Origin: Halomarinibacterium sp041392125
Lineage (GTDB): Bacteria; Bacteroidota; Bacteroidia; Flavobacteriales; Flavobacteriaceae
Direction: 5' to 3'
Assembly: GCA_041392125.1 (NCBI GenBank)
Contig: JAWKMR010000012.1
Span: 21,480 to 85,479 of the forward strand
Length of the DNA stretch: 64,000 nucleotides
Of the stretch, positions 1 to 9,049 are shown in pieces. The notes under the pieces are model-generated. The model was not told the DNA's origin and searched no databases. It was given only the letters and a program-made list of their open reading frames with translations. Both the position numbers and the translations under genes were made by a program. Each line of letters begins with the position of its first letter. Within the stretch, counting starts at the first letter, position 1.

Positions 1-2480
1 TCGGAATCTTTTGCCGTAGCAATAGGAACAAAATTGGTAATATCGTCCGGTGTAATAATCACCCCACAGGCATGAATACCGGTGTTGCGAAGCGATCCTT
101 CCAGCACCCTTGCTTGCTTGATTGTTTCAGCTTCCAAATCTGAACCTTCCGAAAGGTTAAGTAGCTCATTCACTTTTGGAATTTCATCACTTCGGAATTT
201 ACTTCGAAGTTCATTTTCCGGAATGTCAAAAATTTTATCCAAACTCATCATATTGGGAATCAGCTTGGCAATTCTATCGGCATCATTTAAGGGTAAATCC
301 AACACCCTTGCCGTGTCACGAATAGAAGATTTAGCAGCCATGCTACCATAGGTGATAATTTGCGCTACCTGATTGGAACCATACTTTTTAATGACATAGT
401 CCATCACTTTGCCCCTTCCTTCATCATCAAAATCAATATCAATATCGGGCATACTCACACGATCCGGGTTCAAAAAACGCTCGAAAAGCAGATCATATTT
501 AATGGGGTCAATATTGGTAATTCCCAAACAATAAGCCACGGCACTTCCGGCTGCCGAACCTCTTCCAGGCCCCACCGATACACCCATCTTGCGAGCTTCT
601 GCAATGAAGTCTTGAACAATGAGAAAGTAGCCCGGATATCCCGTTTTAGCAATAACATCCAGTTCAAAATTGAGTCGCTCTTCTATTTCGGGTGTTAATT
701 CGGGATATCGCTTTTTAGCACCTTCAAAAGTGAGGTGTTTTAAATAGGCATTTTCTCCTCTTTTTCCGCCATCGGCATCTTTAACATCCAAAAAATCTTT
801 CGGAATGGCAAAATTGGGAAGCAATACATCTCTAACTAAGCTGAAGGTTTCAATCTTTTCTACAATTTCTGAAATGGTCGCAATGGCTTCCGGAAGATCT
901 TTAAAAAGCTCTTTCATTTCTTCCTGCGACTTGAAGTAGTAATTTTGATTGGGCAACCCATAGCGATATCCACGGCCCCGTCCTATGGGTGTAGCTTGTT
1001 TTTCCCCATCTTTTACACACAATAAAATATCGTGAGCATTTGCATCCTCTTTATTAATATAGTAGGTATTATTACAGGCTACTAATTTTACTCCATGCTT
1101 TTTTGAAAACTCCATAAGCACAGGGTTAATCCTTCGTTCATCTTCCTGATCGTGACGCATGATTTCCAAATACAAATCATTTCCAAACTGCTCTTTCCAC
1201 CAAAGCAAGGCTTCTTCTGCCTGATTTTCGCCAATGTTTAAAATTTTGGAAGGCACTTCTCCGTAAATTCCCCCGGTTAATACAATAATATCGTCTTTGT
1301 ATTGCTGAATAACATTTTTATCAATTCTTGGAACATAATAAAAGCCTTTGGTATAGGCAATGGAGGCCATTTTAGCTAAATTATGATAGCCGTTTTTATT
1401 TTTGGCCAACAACACTATTTGGTATCCGTTATCTTTATGAGTCTTATTCTCGTGATCCTCACACACAAAAAACTCACATCCAACGATGGCTTTGAGTTGT
1501 TTGTGTTTTTCTTCTTCCGAAAGTGACTGGTTGTAATAGCTCACACTCTGAAGAAAATGAAAAGCTCCCATCATATTACCACTATCGGTAATAGCCACTG
1601 CAGGCATATTATTTTTTACAGCCGCCTGCACCAAATCTTTGGTAGAAGAGGTTGATTGAAGAATAGAAAACTGTGTGTGATTGTGCAGGTGCACAAAAGG
1701 AAACGTTGTTAGCGTTTCCATGTTTTCCTTTATTTCTTCCTTAGAAACTTCAGGGGTTTCCTTATTAGCCTCTTGTTTTTTTCTAAGTTTATTTGAAGCC
1801 TCTCTTAAATTGATGTGCTCCAAACCAATTGGTTTAACAGGCAATGGATTTGCTTCAGCAAAGGAAGTGAAATATGCTTCGGTTACATCCAGTTCTTCTT
1901 TGGTAAAAATTCTTCTTCGTACCAGTTCAAAAAAGCAACGGGTAGTCGCTTCCACATCTGCCGTGGCATTATGAGCTTCTTCAAAAGTTTCGTTGAATAA
2001 AAATTCGTGCAATTCAGATAGTGTGGGCAGCTTAAACTTTCCGCCTCTACCCCCGGGCAACTGACATAATTGGGCCGTCGTTTCGGTACAGGTATCCAAC
2101 ACCGGCATTGTCTCCAAAGGATTTTCCATCCCCAAGCGGAAGAACTCGCATCCCATGATGTTAAGGTCGAAATCTACATTTTGCCCAACAATGTATTTGG
2201 TTTTTGAAAGTACTTTCAGAAACGCTGTGGCAACCTCTTCTAAAGGCATTCCTTGATCTGCAGCTAATGCTGTAGAAATTCCATGAATTCGTTCACTGTC
2301 ATATGGAATGTCGAACCCGTCCGGAATTACTAAAAAATCCTTGGCTTCAACCAAATTGCCTAATTCGTCATGGAGTTGCCAGGCAATTTGCACACATCTG
2401 GGCCAATTTTCAGTATCTGAAATGGGCGCATTGTAGCGCTTGGGAAGTCCCGTGGTTTCGGTATCAAAGATTAAAAACAT
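1..2480 (-). CDS. dnaE: DNA polymerase III alpha subunit with N-terminal proofreading exonuclease (3' part beyond window)
   Basis: Replicative DNA polymerase catalytic subunit. The frame is open from an ATG at 2478-2480 to the left edge, giving about 826 residues with the C-terminal part missing. Residues 1 to about 180 form a DnaQ-like 3'-5' exonuclease: FDTETTGLPK at residues 5-14 supplies the first D and E, and AHNATADVE near 170 supplies the H and last D. A linker follows, then a PHP domain starting with HLHNHTQ near residue 262, and the PolC palm with PGRGSAAGS and the catalytic PDIDIDF near residue 677. Proofreading is thus fused to the polymerase instead of being supplied by a separate epsilon subunit. 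The gene is single, with no operon partner visible upstream. Identity is certain; only the end is unseen. Confidence 0.97.
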   Translation of the reverse strand, partial: MFLIFDTETTGLPKRYNAPISDTENWPRCVQIAWQLHDELGNLVEAKDFLVIPDGFDIPYDSERIHGISTALAADQGMPLEEVATAFLKVLSKTKYIVGQNVDFDLNIMGCEFFRLGMENPLETMPVLDTCTETTAQLCQLPGGRGGKFKLPTLSELHEFLFNETFEEAHNATADVEATTRCFFELVRRRIFTKEELDVTEAYFTSFAEANPLPVKPIGLEHINLREASNKLRKKQEANKETPEVSKEEIKENMETLTTFPFVHLHNHTQFSILQSTSSTKDLVQAAVKNNMPAVAITDSGNMMGAFHFLQSVSYYNQSLSEEEKHKQLKAIVGCEFFVCEDHENKTHKDNGYQIVLLAKNKNGYHNLAKMASIAYTKGFYYVPRIDKNVIQQYKDDIIVLTGGIYGEVPSKILNIGENQAEEALLWWKEQFGNDLYLEIMRHDQEDERRINPVLMEFSKKHGVKLVACNNTYYINKEDANAHDILLCVKDGEKQATPIGRGRGYRYGLPNQNYYFKSQEEMKELFKDLPEAIATISEIVEKIETFSLVRDVLLPNFAIPKDFLDVKDADGGKRGENAYLKHLTFEGAKKRYPELTPEIEERLNFELDVIAKTGYPGYFLIVQDFIAEARKMGVSVGPGRGSAAGSAVAYCLGITNIDPIKYDLLFERFLNPDRVSMPDIDIDFDDEGRGKVMDYVIKKYGSNQVAQIITYGSMAAKSSIRDTARVLDLPLNDADRIAKLIPNMMSLDKIFDIPENELRSKFRSDEIPKVNELLNLSEGSDLEAETIKQARVLEGSLRNTGIHACGVIITPDDITNFVPIATAKDS

Positions 2481-2572
2481 GGATGATTTTTGGAAAAATT
2501 CTTTCAGCTATAAAAATAGGAAAACTTAAAAAGAATGCCGTGCAAAGTTGTAAACAATAGCCTCTATTTTTC

Positions 2573-2602
2573 CACAAAAAAAACCGAGGCAAAGCTCGGT
2601 TT
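2573..2602 (-). terminator. Rho-independent terminator of the 2622-3419 lipoprotein gene
   Basis: An 8-bp perfect stem AAACCGAG / CTCGGTTT with a 6-nt loop lies at 2581-2602. On the minus strand it is followed by a run of T (2573-2583). It lies 20 bp past the stop of the lipoprotein gene and before dnaE, so it separates the two minus-strand units. Confidence 0.85.
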
Positions 2603-2621
2603 GAAAATGTTTTACTTTATA

Positions 2622-3419
2622 CTAGTTATAAGTAACGTTGAATTGCCCTTCGGTAATAGTATTTCCTTCGGTCACAAAAGAAAAGCTTCCTGATATGGTT
2701 TTGGCTGTAGTATTATGGGTAATGACCGAAATGTTTCCAGCGGTAGCGTCTTGACTTGTGGCACCTACGGCATAAGAAGCCTGAAAACCTGCCTGAGGCA
2801 AACTATAATTACCAACCTCAACATCTACAGGTACTCTTATAATAATGCTACTAAGACTGGTAGTTCCTGAAATTAATAAAGAATTACCGGAATCTACTGC
2901 ACCTACCGAAATGGGACTAAAAGGAGCTTCGTCCACTTGTGCATTAAAAGTGCCTGCATTAGGAGTGTCCGGGTTTGTAGCAACTCCATAAGGCACCCTG
3001 TAAAACAGCCCTTTGCTAACATAAATAGTGTCAAGACCGGGAGCCACAGCATAGAAGCTAAAATTACCCGTTACATATCCTGAGGTTTCCCAAGAGGTAA
3101 TTGTAACAGACCCCTCTCCACCAAAAGTGGTAGCGTAAACAACTCCGTTTCCATTCTCAAAAGTTGCAAAATTTTCGGAATCTTGAGATAAAAGATACTC
3201 TCTTTCAATTCTGTCATTAAGCCTAAGTGTAAGTATTTGATTATCTGTAATTCCTTGTAGTTGAATTCCCTGATCATTCGTTTCACTACCTATGGCATCA
3301 AGAGATTTAAAAAAAACACTATCCACCTGCGCCTGTATTACAGTGCTATTATCTTCAATAGTTTCACAGCTGGAAAAGGCTATAACGGCTACAAAAAGTA
3401 GTAAAATAATATGTTTCAT
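2622..3419 (-). CDS. Lipoprotein with two tandem related domains (DUF6252-like)
   Basis: A 265-residue predicted lipoprotein of unknown function. The start is the ATG at 3417-3419, because it gives a proper signal peptide (MKHIILLLFVAVIAFSSC) with lipobox Cys near residue 18; upstream in-frame starts only add a non-coding-like leader. The mature part holds two related halves, each about 110 residues. Each begins with a 'QVD..F' strand (residues about 29 and 151), contains a 'L.I.G' segment and ends with a 'G.FSF' strand. This resembles flavobacterial lipoproteins of the DUF6252 type, recalled from family knowledge and not checked. It is monocistronic, divergent from rpsP, with its own terminator. 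Confidence 0.75.
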   Translation of the reverse strand: MKHIILLLFVAVIAFSSCETIEDNSTVIQAQVDSVFFKSLDAIGSETNDQGIQLQGITDNQILTLRLNDRIEREYLLSQDSENFATFENGNGVVYATTFGGEGSVTITSWETSGYVTGNFSFYAVAPGLDTIYVSKGLFYRVPYGVATNPDTPNAGTFNAQVDEAPFSPISVGAVDSGNSLLISGTTSLSSIIIRVPVDVEVGNYSLPQAGFQASYAVGATSQDATAGNISVITHNTTAKTISGSFSFVTEGNTITEGQFNVTYN

Positions 3420-3495
3420 AATAGATTTGGGTCTATAGGTTATAACAAATATAAAATAAAAGTTTAATCTGCATAGTTTCAAAAGGAAAATATAG

Positions 3496-3503
3496 TATCT
3501 TTG
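3496..3503 (+). promoter_or_regulatory. -7 promoter element (TAnnTTTG) of rpsP operon
   Basis: TATCTTTG matches the Bacteroidota sigma-A consensus TAnnTTTG and lies 52 bp before the rpsP start. Confidence 0.7.
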
Positions 3504-3555
3504 CGCACTCAAAAAAAATTATAACCGAGGTCGTGAACCTCAAAAATTAATTCGT

Positions 3556-4125
3556 ATGCCAGTAAAAATTAGATTACAAAGACACGGTAAAAAAGGAAAA
3601 GCATTTTTTTGGATTGTAGCTGCAGACAGCCGCTCTAAAAGAGATGGTCGTTTTCTTGAAAAATTAGGGACGTACAATCCTAACACCAATCCTGCTACTA
3701 TCGACATTAATGTTGATCATTCTGTAAAGTGGCTTCAAAATGGGGCACAGCCTACAGATACTGCCAGAGCCATTCTTTCTTACAAAGGTGTCTTATTGAA
3801 AAAACACCTTGCTGAAGGGGTTATTAAAGGTGCTTTAACAGAAGCGCAAGCCGAAGAAAAATTCCAAGCTTGGTTAGAAGAAAAAGCAAATGCTGTAGAC
3901 AACAAAAAAACAAAATTAGCTGATGCCAAAGCAAAAGCTAAAGCAGAAGCTTTAAAAGCTGAAAAAGCAGTTAATGAAGCACGTACTGCAGCACCGGTAG
4001 TGGAAGCGGAAGAAGCAGCGGAAGAAGTTGTTGCAGAAGCTACTGAAGCAGTAGAAACAGCTACTGAAACTATTGAAGAAGCTCCGGCAGCTGTTGCTGA
4101 AGAGGCTACTAAAGAAGAAGAGTAA
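3556..4125 (+). CDS. rpsP: 30S ribosomal protein S16 with long charged C-terminal extension
   Basis: Small-subunit ribosomal protein needed for 30S assembly. The first ~80 residues are canonical S16 (MPVKIRLQRHGKKGKAFFWI start, FLEKLGTYNP, TDTARAILSYKGV). The usual protein is 80-90 residues; here 189 residues are encoded. The extra ~100 form a Lys/Ala-rich predicted helix (about 110-145) followed by an acidic Ala/Glu-rich tail. Such tails are common in Bacteroidota S16. It is first in the rpsP-rimM-trmN6 unit, which pairs S16 with its 16S maturation factor RimM. Confidence 0.97.
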   Translation: MPVKIRLQRHGKKGKAFFWIVAADSRSKRDGRFLEKLGTYNPNTNPATIDINVDHSVKWLQNGAQPTDTARAILSYKGVLLKKHLAEGVIKGALTEAQAEEKFQAWLEEKANAVDNKKTKLADAKAKAKAEALKAEKAVNEARTAAPVVEAEEAAEEVVAEATEAVETATETIEEAPAAVAEEATKEEE

Positions 4126-4135
4126 TTTTTTTTCG

Positions 4136-4660
4136 ATGCAAAAGAAGGATTGTTTCTTCGTTGGCAAAATCGTAAAAAAATACAGTTTTAAAGGCGAGTT
4201 ACTAGTAAAACTAGACACAGACGAGCCTGAATTATTTACTGAAATGGAATCAGTTTTTGTGCAACAACACAAAAGTCTGATTCCATTTTTTATTGAAAAC
4301 AGCTCGCTTCATAAATCGGAGTTACTTCGCGTAAAATTTGAAGAAGTAGATAACGAACAAGATGCCGATGCCTTGATTGGTGCAGAATTATACCTTCCAT
4401 TAGACATTCTCCCCAAGTTAACAGGAAACCAATTTTACTACCACGAAATTATTGGTTTTACAGTTAAAGATGCTTCCTTCGGAGAAATTGGTGTCATTAC
4501 CGGAGTTAATGATACTACTGCTCAAGCCCTTTTTGAAATAGATCACCACGGAAAAGAAGTCCTTATTCCTATTAATGATGAATTTATTGAAAAAGTAGAC
4601 AGGGTTTCGAAAACTATTTTTTTAACAACCCCCGAAGGATTAATTGATATTTATTTGTAG
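4136..4660 (+). CDS. rimM: 16S rRNA processing protein RimM
   Basis: RimM binds S19/the 30S head and helps 16S rRNA maturation. The 174-residue protein has the N-terminal RimM barrel (FFVGKIVKKYSFKGELLVK near residues 7-25) and a PRC-barrel-like C-terminal half (FYYHEIIGFTV; VLIPINDEFIEKVD). The chosen start is the ATG at 4136, 10 bp after the rpsP stop. A more upstream in-frame ATG would overlap rpsP by over 50 bp and add basic residues absent from the family. Normal length, cotranscribed with rpsP. Confidence 0.95.
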   Translation: MQKKDCFFVGKIVKKYSFKGELLVKLDTDEPELFTEMESVFVQQHKSLIPFFIENSSLHKSELLRVKFEEVDNEQDADALIGAELYLPLDILPKLTGNQFYYHEIIGFTVKDASFGEIGVITGVNDTTAQALFEIDHHGKEVLIPINDEFIEKVDRVSKTIFLTTPEGLIDIYL

Positions 4661-5373
4661 TGTCAACCCCTTTTCATTTCAAACAATTTATCGTTTCTCA
4701 AGATCGTTGTGCTATGAAAATTGGCACAGACGGAGTCCTTTTAGGTGCTTGGGTATCGCTTGAAAGTCAGCCGAAAAGTATTCTGGATATTGGTGCAGGA
4801 ACCGGGATAATTGCCTTACAATTAGCACAACGTTCTTTTGCCGAAACCATTGATGCGGTAGAAATTGACGATGCTGCCTATGAGCAATGTGCTGAAAATT
4901 TTGAAGCTTCACCTTGGAGTGATAGGTTATTTTGTTATCACGCTTCTATTCAAGAATTTGCTTCAGAAATGGAAGACAAATATGATCTTATCATTTCAAA
5001 CCCTCCCTTTTATAAAGAAGATTATAAAACTAAAAATGAAGCTAGAGATGTAGCCCGTTTTGAAGATGCTTTGCCATTTCGGCATTTGCTCATTTGCACC
5101 GCTCATTTACTTTCAGAAAAAGGCATATTTGCGGTGATTCTTCCAAAAAAAGAAGTAGATAGTTTTATTGCATTAGCTTCAGAATATCAATTATTCCCAA
5201 AGCGAATTTGTGAAGTAAAAGGCACTCCTACTACTGAAGTTAAACGAGTGTTGCTGGAGTTTTCATTTCACAAAACCGAACCTAAAAATGAGTTGCTTAT
5301 TATTGAAGTTTCTCGTCACAAATACACCTCAGAATATACCGAACTAGTAAAGGATTTTTATGTGAAAATGTAG
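4660..5373 (+). CDS. trmN6: tRNA1(Val) (adenine(37)-N6)-methyltransferase-like (TrmN6/YfiC)
   Basis: SAM-dependent methyltransferase expected to modify A37 of tRNA-Val. The GTG start at 4660 overlaps the rimM stop by one base. It is preferred because the protein then begins with the family's F-x-FKQF-x-V-x-QDRCAMKIGTDG block, which a later ATG would cut. SAM-binding motif I is DIGAGTGIIALQLA (residues about 43-56), and the adenine N6 signature NPPF sits near residue 115 (ISNPPFYKEDY). 237 residues is the usual size. Third gene of the rpsP operon, linking it to translation. Confidence 0.9.
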   Translation: MSTPFHFKQFIVSQDRCAMKIGTDGVLLGAWVSLESQPKSILDIGAGTGIIALQLAQRSFAETIDAVEIDDAAYEQCAENFEASPWSDRLFCYHASIQEFASEMEDKYDLIISNPPFYKEDYKTKNEARDVARFEDALPFRHLLICTAHLLSEKGIFAVILPKKEVDSFIALASEYQLFPKRICEVKGTPTTEVKRVLLEFSFHKTEPKNELLIIEVSRHKYTSEYTELVKDFYVKM

Positions 5374-5420
5374 GTGTTTCTGTTTGGTATTTCTACCTTT
5401 GCATACCAAAATTAAATGCA

Positions 5421-6599
5421 ATGAAACCCGATTTATTTGAAGCTCCCGATTATTACAATCTAGACGATTTATTAACCGAAGAACATAAACTTATTCGCGA
5501 TGCCGCCCGAGCTTGGGTAAAACGTGATGTGTCTCCCATTATTGAAGATGCCGCTCAAAAAGCAGAATTTCCAAAATCTATTATTCCCGGATTAGCAGAA
5601 ATTGGTGCCTTTGGTCCTTACATTCCTGTGGAATATGGCGGTGCCGGATTAGATCAAATTTCCTACGGACTCATCATGCAAGAAATTGAACGTGGTGATA
5701 GTGGTGTACGTAGTACCGCATCAGTACAATCTTCTTTAGTGATGTACCCTATCTGGAAATACGGAAATGAAGCGCAACGACAAAAATACCTTCCGAAGTT
5801 AGCTTCCGGAGAATGGATGGGTTCTTTTGGATTAACAGAACCCGATTTTGGAAGCAATCCCGCCGGGATGGTCACCAACTTTAAAGATAAAGGGGATCAT
5901 TATTTATTGAATGGTGCTAAACTTTGGATTTCCAATTCCCCTTTTTGTGATGTCGCTGTGGTTTGGGCTAAAAATGAAGAAGGACGTATCCACGGATTGA
6001 TTGTTGAGCGTGGTATGGAAGGTTTTACCACTCCAGAAACCCATAACAAGTGGTCGTTACGCGCTTCGGCAACGGGAGAGTTATTGTTTCAGGATGTGAA
6101 AGTGCCAAAAGAAAATCTGTTGCCTAACAAATCGGGATTGGGTGCACCGCTTGGGTGTTTAGATTCTGCCCGTTATGGAATTGCTTGGGGTGTTATAGGG
6201 GCTGCGATGGATTGCTATGATACGGCACTTCGATATGCCAAGGAACGTATTCAATTTGGGAAGCCCATTGCAGCATTTCAACTTCAGCAAAAGAAATTAG
6301 CCGAAATGATTACAGAAATTACCAAAGCGCAATTGTTAGCATTCCGTTTAGGGCAACTAAAAAATGAAGACAGGGCAACTTCCGCCCAAATTTCCATGGC
6401 AAAACGTAACAATGTAGATATGGCTATTAAAATTGCCCGAGAAGCGCGACAAATGCTGGGCGGAATGGGAATTACAGGCGAATACTCTATTATGCGCCAC
6501 ATGATGAACCTGGAAAGTGTGATTACTTATGAAGGAACACACGATATTCATTTACTAATTACAGGGCTTGACATTACTGGTCACAATGCTTTTAAATAA
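5421..6599 (+). CDS. gcdH: Acyl-CoA dehydrogenase, glutaryl-CoA dehydrogenase type
   Basis: FAD enzyme of the acyl-CoA dehydrogenase family, 392 residues. It most resembles glutaryl-CoA dehydrogenase, which oxidises and decarboxylates glutaryl-CoA to crotonyl-CoA in lysine/tryptophan catabolism. Supporting residues are RSTASVQSSL at about 97-106 (the Arg/Ser pair that binds the glutaryl carboxylate), the FAD-binding FGLTEPDFGSNP near 135-146, WISNSPFCDVAVVW, and the catalytic Glu in TYEGTHDIH near residue 371. Monocistronic, closed by a strong terminator. Substrate assignment is inference from these motifs; a saccharopine dehydrogenase-like gene (28.9 kb) would fit lysine breakdown. Confidence 0.88.
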   Translation: MKPDLFEAPDYYNLDDLLTEEHKLIRDAARAWVKRDVSPIIEDAAQKAEFPKSIIPGLAEIGAFGPYIPVEYGGAGLDQISYGLIMQEIERGDSGVRSTASVQSSLVMYPIWKYGNEAQRQKYLPKLASGEWMGSFGLTEPDFGSNPAGMVTNFKDKGDHYLLNGAKLWISNSPFCDVAVVWAKNEEGRIHGLIVERGMEGFTTPETHNKWSLRASATGELLFQDVKVPKENLLPNKSGLGAPLGCLDSARYGIAWGVIGAAMDCYDTALRYAKERIQFGKPIAAFQLQQKKLAEMITEITKAQLLAFRLGQLKNEDRATSAQISMAKRNNVDMAIKIAREARQMLGGMGITGEYSIMRHMMNLESVITYEGTHDIHLLITGLDITGHNAFK

Positions 6600-6623
6600 A
6601 ACTCTAACACCATAAAGATTCTG

Positions 6624-6648
6624 AAAGGCCCCATAACGGGCCTTTTTT
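6624..6648 (+). terminator. Rho-independent terminator after gcdH
   Basis: Perfect 8-bp stem AAAGGCCC / GGGCCTTT with loop CATAAC and a T6 run, starting 24 bp after the gcdH stop. Confidence 0.92.
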
Positions 6649-6697
6649 ATTTTCTTAATTCCGCTCAAATTCTTGTATCTTTAGATAAACATTTGCC

Positions 6698-7597
6698 ATG
6701 TCTTCACAAACACGATTAACGAGAGCTTACAATAATGCACCCCGCGTAGCTTTTGACGATACCTCTAAATTTATCCTGTTTAGTGACTGCCATAGAGGCG
6801 ACAACAGTTTTGCCGATGACTTTGCCAATAACCGAAATATTTATTATCACGCACTAAAACATTATTATACCCACGGATTTACGTACTGCGAATTAGGTGA
6901 TGGTGATGAATTATGGGAAAATATAGATTTTACATCCATTTTTGAAGCCCATAAAAATGTATATGAACTCATGCAGCTTTTCTATACTGAAAATAGACTC
7001 TATCGTCTTTTAGGAAATCATGATATGGTTTACAAAAGCAAACGTTTTGTGGAAAAAAACCTGTATACCTATTTTGATAAAGTAACCGGAAAAGACGTTC
7101 CTCTTTTTCCTGGAATTACATTTACTGAAGGCATTGTTTTAAAACATACAAAATCCGACCAAGAATTATTTTTAACCCACGGGCATCAAGCCGATTTTAT
7201 GAATTATGTGGGTTGGAAATTTAACCGGTTTATGGTTCGTGTTCTTTGGCGTCAATTACAAGTTTTTGGCATTGGTGATCCTACGAGTCCTGCCAAAAAC
7301 TTCAAAGAACTCATTAAAGTAGAGCGAAAAACAAAAAAGTGGATTGTAGAAAACGGAAATATTTTTACCATTACCGGGCACACCCACCGCCCACGTTTTC
7401 CCGAGCCGGGTGAAATTGCCTATTTTAATGATGGAAGTTGTGTACACCCGCGCTGTATTACGGGCTTAGAAATTGAAGATGGCAGTATTGCGCTAATAAA
7501 ATGGCAGATTGCCACTGCTGAAGACGGTACTTTAAAAGTGATTAAGTCTATTTTGGAAGGACCAACCTCACTTTCAGAGTATTGTAAAAGTATTTAG
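6698..7597 (+). CDS. Calcineurin-like metallophosphoesterase
   Basis: 299-residue soluble phosphoesterase of unknown substrate. The dinuclear metal motifs appear in order: D30-x-H32 (SDCHRG), GDGDE at 67-71, GNHD at 106-109, a THGH block near 165 and GHTH near 227. The family includes UDP-2,3-diacylglucosamine hydrolases and many Bacteroidota enzymes of unknown function. The protein is longer than LpxH and lacks membrane segments. The gene stands alone behind the gcdH terminator and converges on the ferredoxin gene with a 4-bp overlap of stops. Confidence 0.85.
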   Translation: MSSQTRLTRAYNNAPRVAFDDTSKFILFSDCHRGDNSFADDFANNRNIYYHALKHYYTHGFTYCELGDGDELWENIDFTSIFEAHKNVYELMQLFYTENRLYRLLGNHDMVYKSKRFVEKNLYTYFDKVTGKDVPLFPGITFTEGIVLKHTKSDQELFLTHGHQADFMNYVGWKFNRFMVRVLWRQLQVFGIGDPTSPAKNFKELIKVERKTKKWIVENGNIFTITGHTHRPRFPEPGEIAYFNDGSCVHPRCITGLEIEDGSIALIKWQIATAEDGTLKVIKSILEGPTSLSEYCKSI

Positions 7598-7926
7598 CTT
7601 TCCGGAGCAAGTTCTATTTTAAGGCCCTCAAACGCTGTATGAATATGTAACTGACACCCCAATCTGCTATTTTCTTTAACATTAAAAGCCTCAGCAAGCA
7701 TCGCTTCTTCATCGTCATTTTTTTCCGGTAAAACATGATCGCTAAGCACGTAACATTGACACGAGGCACACATGGCCATGCCCCCACAAATACCAATGGT
7801 TCCTTCGGGGGCTAATTCGTACACTCTCACTAACTCCATGAGATTCATATTCATATCGGTTGGAGCATCTACCTCATGAGAAATCCCTTCACGGTCGATG
7901 ATGGTAATTTTAACATCGTTTTCCAT
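7594..7926 (-). CDS. [2Fe-2S] ferredoxin
   Basis: Small electron carrier of adrenodoxin type, 110 residues. Cluster ligands are visible as C47, C53, C56 and C91 (CGGMAMCASC then LGCQL); an extra C58 lies beside them. It starts at ATG 7926, overlapping the stop of the upstream ferredoxin reductase by one base, so the two are translated together and the reductase is the obvious electron donor. It may also serve Fe-S assembly, given the nfu and mrp genes just upstream. The final partner is not evident from the window. Confidence 0.9.
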   Translation of the reverse strand: MENDVKITIIDREGISHEVDAPTDMNMNLMELVRVYELAPEGTIGICGGMAMCASCQCYVLSDHVLPEKNDDEEAMLAEAFNVKENSRLGCQLHIHTAFEGLKIELAPES

Positions 7927-8978
7927 TAATCTATCGATTTTACCACTGCTTTCGGTGCTTCTTTTTTGGTGCCGTCAAAGCCTTCCACTCCACCCACTGT
8001 AGTATATTTCATCACATACTTTCTATCGGGAAAAATACGTTGATACGCACTTTGACACATTAAGGTTGCTTCGTGAAAACCGCATAAAATAAGTTTCAAT
8101 TTTCCGGGGTAGGTATTCACATCACCAATGGCATAGATACCGGGAATATTAGTTTGGTAATCGAGAGTGTTATCTACTTTTATGGCGTTCTTTTCAATTT
8201 CTAACCCCCAATCGGCAATAGGCCCTAGTTTAGGTGCTAATCCAAAAAGAGGAATAAAGTGATCGCACTTTTTTTGAAAAATTTCACCCTCTCTTTCAAT
8301 GGAAACACCTTCCACTTTATTGTTACCAAACACGCCAACCACTTCGGCGGGGGTAATGACCTCCATTTTTCCTTTATTTTTTAGTTCCTGAACTTTTTCG
8401 ACACTATCTAAGGCACCTCTAAATTCATTTCGCCTATGAACTAAAGTAACACTTTCAGCAACATCAGTCAAAAAAACACTCCAATCTAATGCCGAATCGC
8501 CGCCTCCGGCAATAACCACGTTTTTATTGCGATACATTTCAGGGTCCTTGATAAAATACTCTAGTCCCTTTTCTTCAAAACTTTCAATATTTTCAATAGG
8601 GGGTTTACGAGGTTCAAAACTACCCAAACCTCCCGCAATAGCCACAATGGGCGCCTGGTGTTTAGTTCCTTTATGTGTGGTTACTACAAAAGTTTCGTCG
8701 TCTAGTTTTTCAATGGTTTCTGCTCTTTCGCCTAAGGTAAAACCGGGTTGAAAAGGTTCAATTTGCTTCATTAGATTTGACACCAAATCTCCTGCTAAAA
8801 TTTCCGGAAAAGCCGGAATATCATAAATAGGTTTTTTGGGGTAAATTTCGGCACATTGACCTCCCGGTTGAGGTAATGCATCTATTAAATGGCATTTCAA
8901 TTTTAAAAGGCCTGCTTCAAAAACAGTAAAAAGTCCTGTAGGACCAGCACCAATAATAAGTATGTCGGTTTTAATCAT
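7926..8978 (-). CDS. Ferredoxin--NADP(+) reductase, thioredoxin-reductase-like type
   Basis: FAD/NAD(P) oxidoreductase of 350 residues that passes electrons between NADPH and ferredoxin. FAD-binding IIGAGPTGLFT is at residues 8-18. The second Rossmann motif VIAGGGDSALDW sits near 158 with HRRNEFRG (NADPH phosphate binding) downstream, and GIYAIGDVNTYPGK near 285-298 is the C-terminal FAD motif. There is no CxxC redox pair, so it is not a thioredoxin reductase but the bacterial YumC-type reductase. It forms a two-gene operon with the overlapping [2Fe-2S] ferredoxin. Confidence 0.9.
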   Translation of the reverse strand: MIKTDILIIGAGPTGLFTVFEAGLLKLKCHLIDALPQPGGQCAEIYPKKPIYDIPAFPEILAGDLVSNLMKQIEPFQPGFTLGERAETIEKLDDETFVVTTHKGTKHQAPIVAIAGGLGSFEPRKPPIENIESFEEKGLEYFIKDPEMYRNKNVVIAGGGDSALDWSVFLTDVAESVTLVHRRNEFRGALDSVEKVQELKNKGKMEVITPAEVVGVFGNNKVEGVSIEREGEIFQKKCDHFIPLFGLAPKLGPIADWGLEIEKNAIKVDNTLDYQTNIPGIYAIGDVNTYPGKLKLILCGFHEATLMCQSAYQRIFPDRKYVMKYTTVGGVEGFDGTKKEAPKAVVKSID

Positions 8979-9049
8979 TTGTTGTGAACATCAAAAAAAT
9001 AAAGTTCGAAATTAGCGGCTAAAAGTGAGGAAAAGAATGACAAAAGTCA

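Noticed and set aside
82..698. Plus-strand open frames at 82-351 and 360-698 opposite dnaE
   Set aside because: They are antisense to the continuous dnaE polymerase domain; their proteins have no recognisable domain and odd composition.
1681..2560. Plus-strand open frames at 1681-1974, 1815-2000 and 2303-2560
   Set aside because: All run antisense to the dnaE PHP and exonuclease domains, which are strongly conserved on the minus strand.
4073..4135. Upstream in-frame start for rimM inside rpsP
   Set aside because: Would overlap rpsP by more than 50 bp and add a Lys/Leu-rich stretch that RimM proteins lack.
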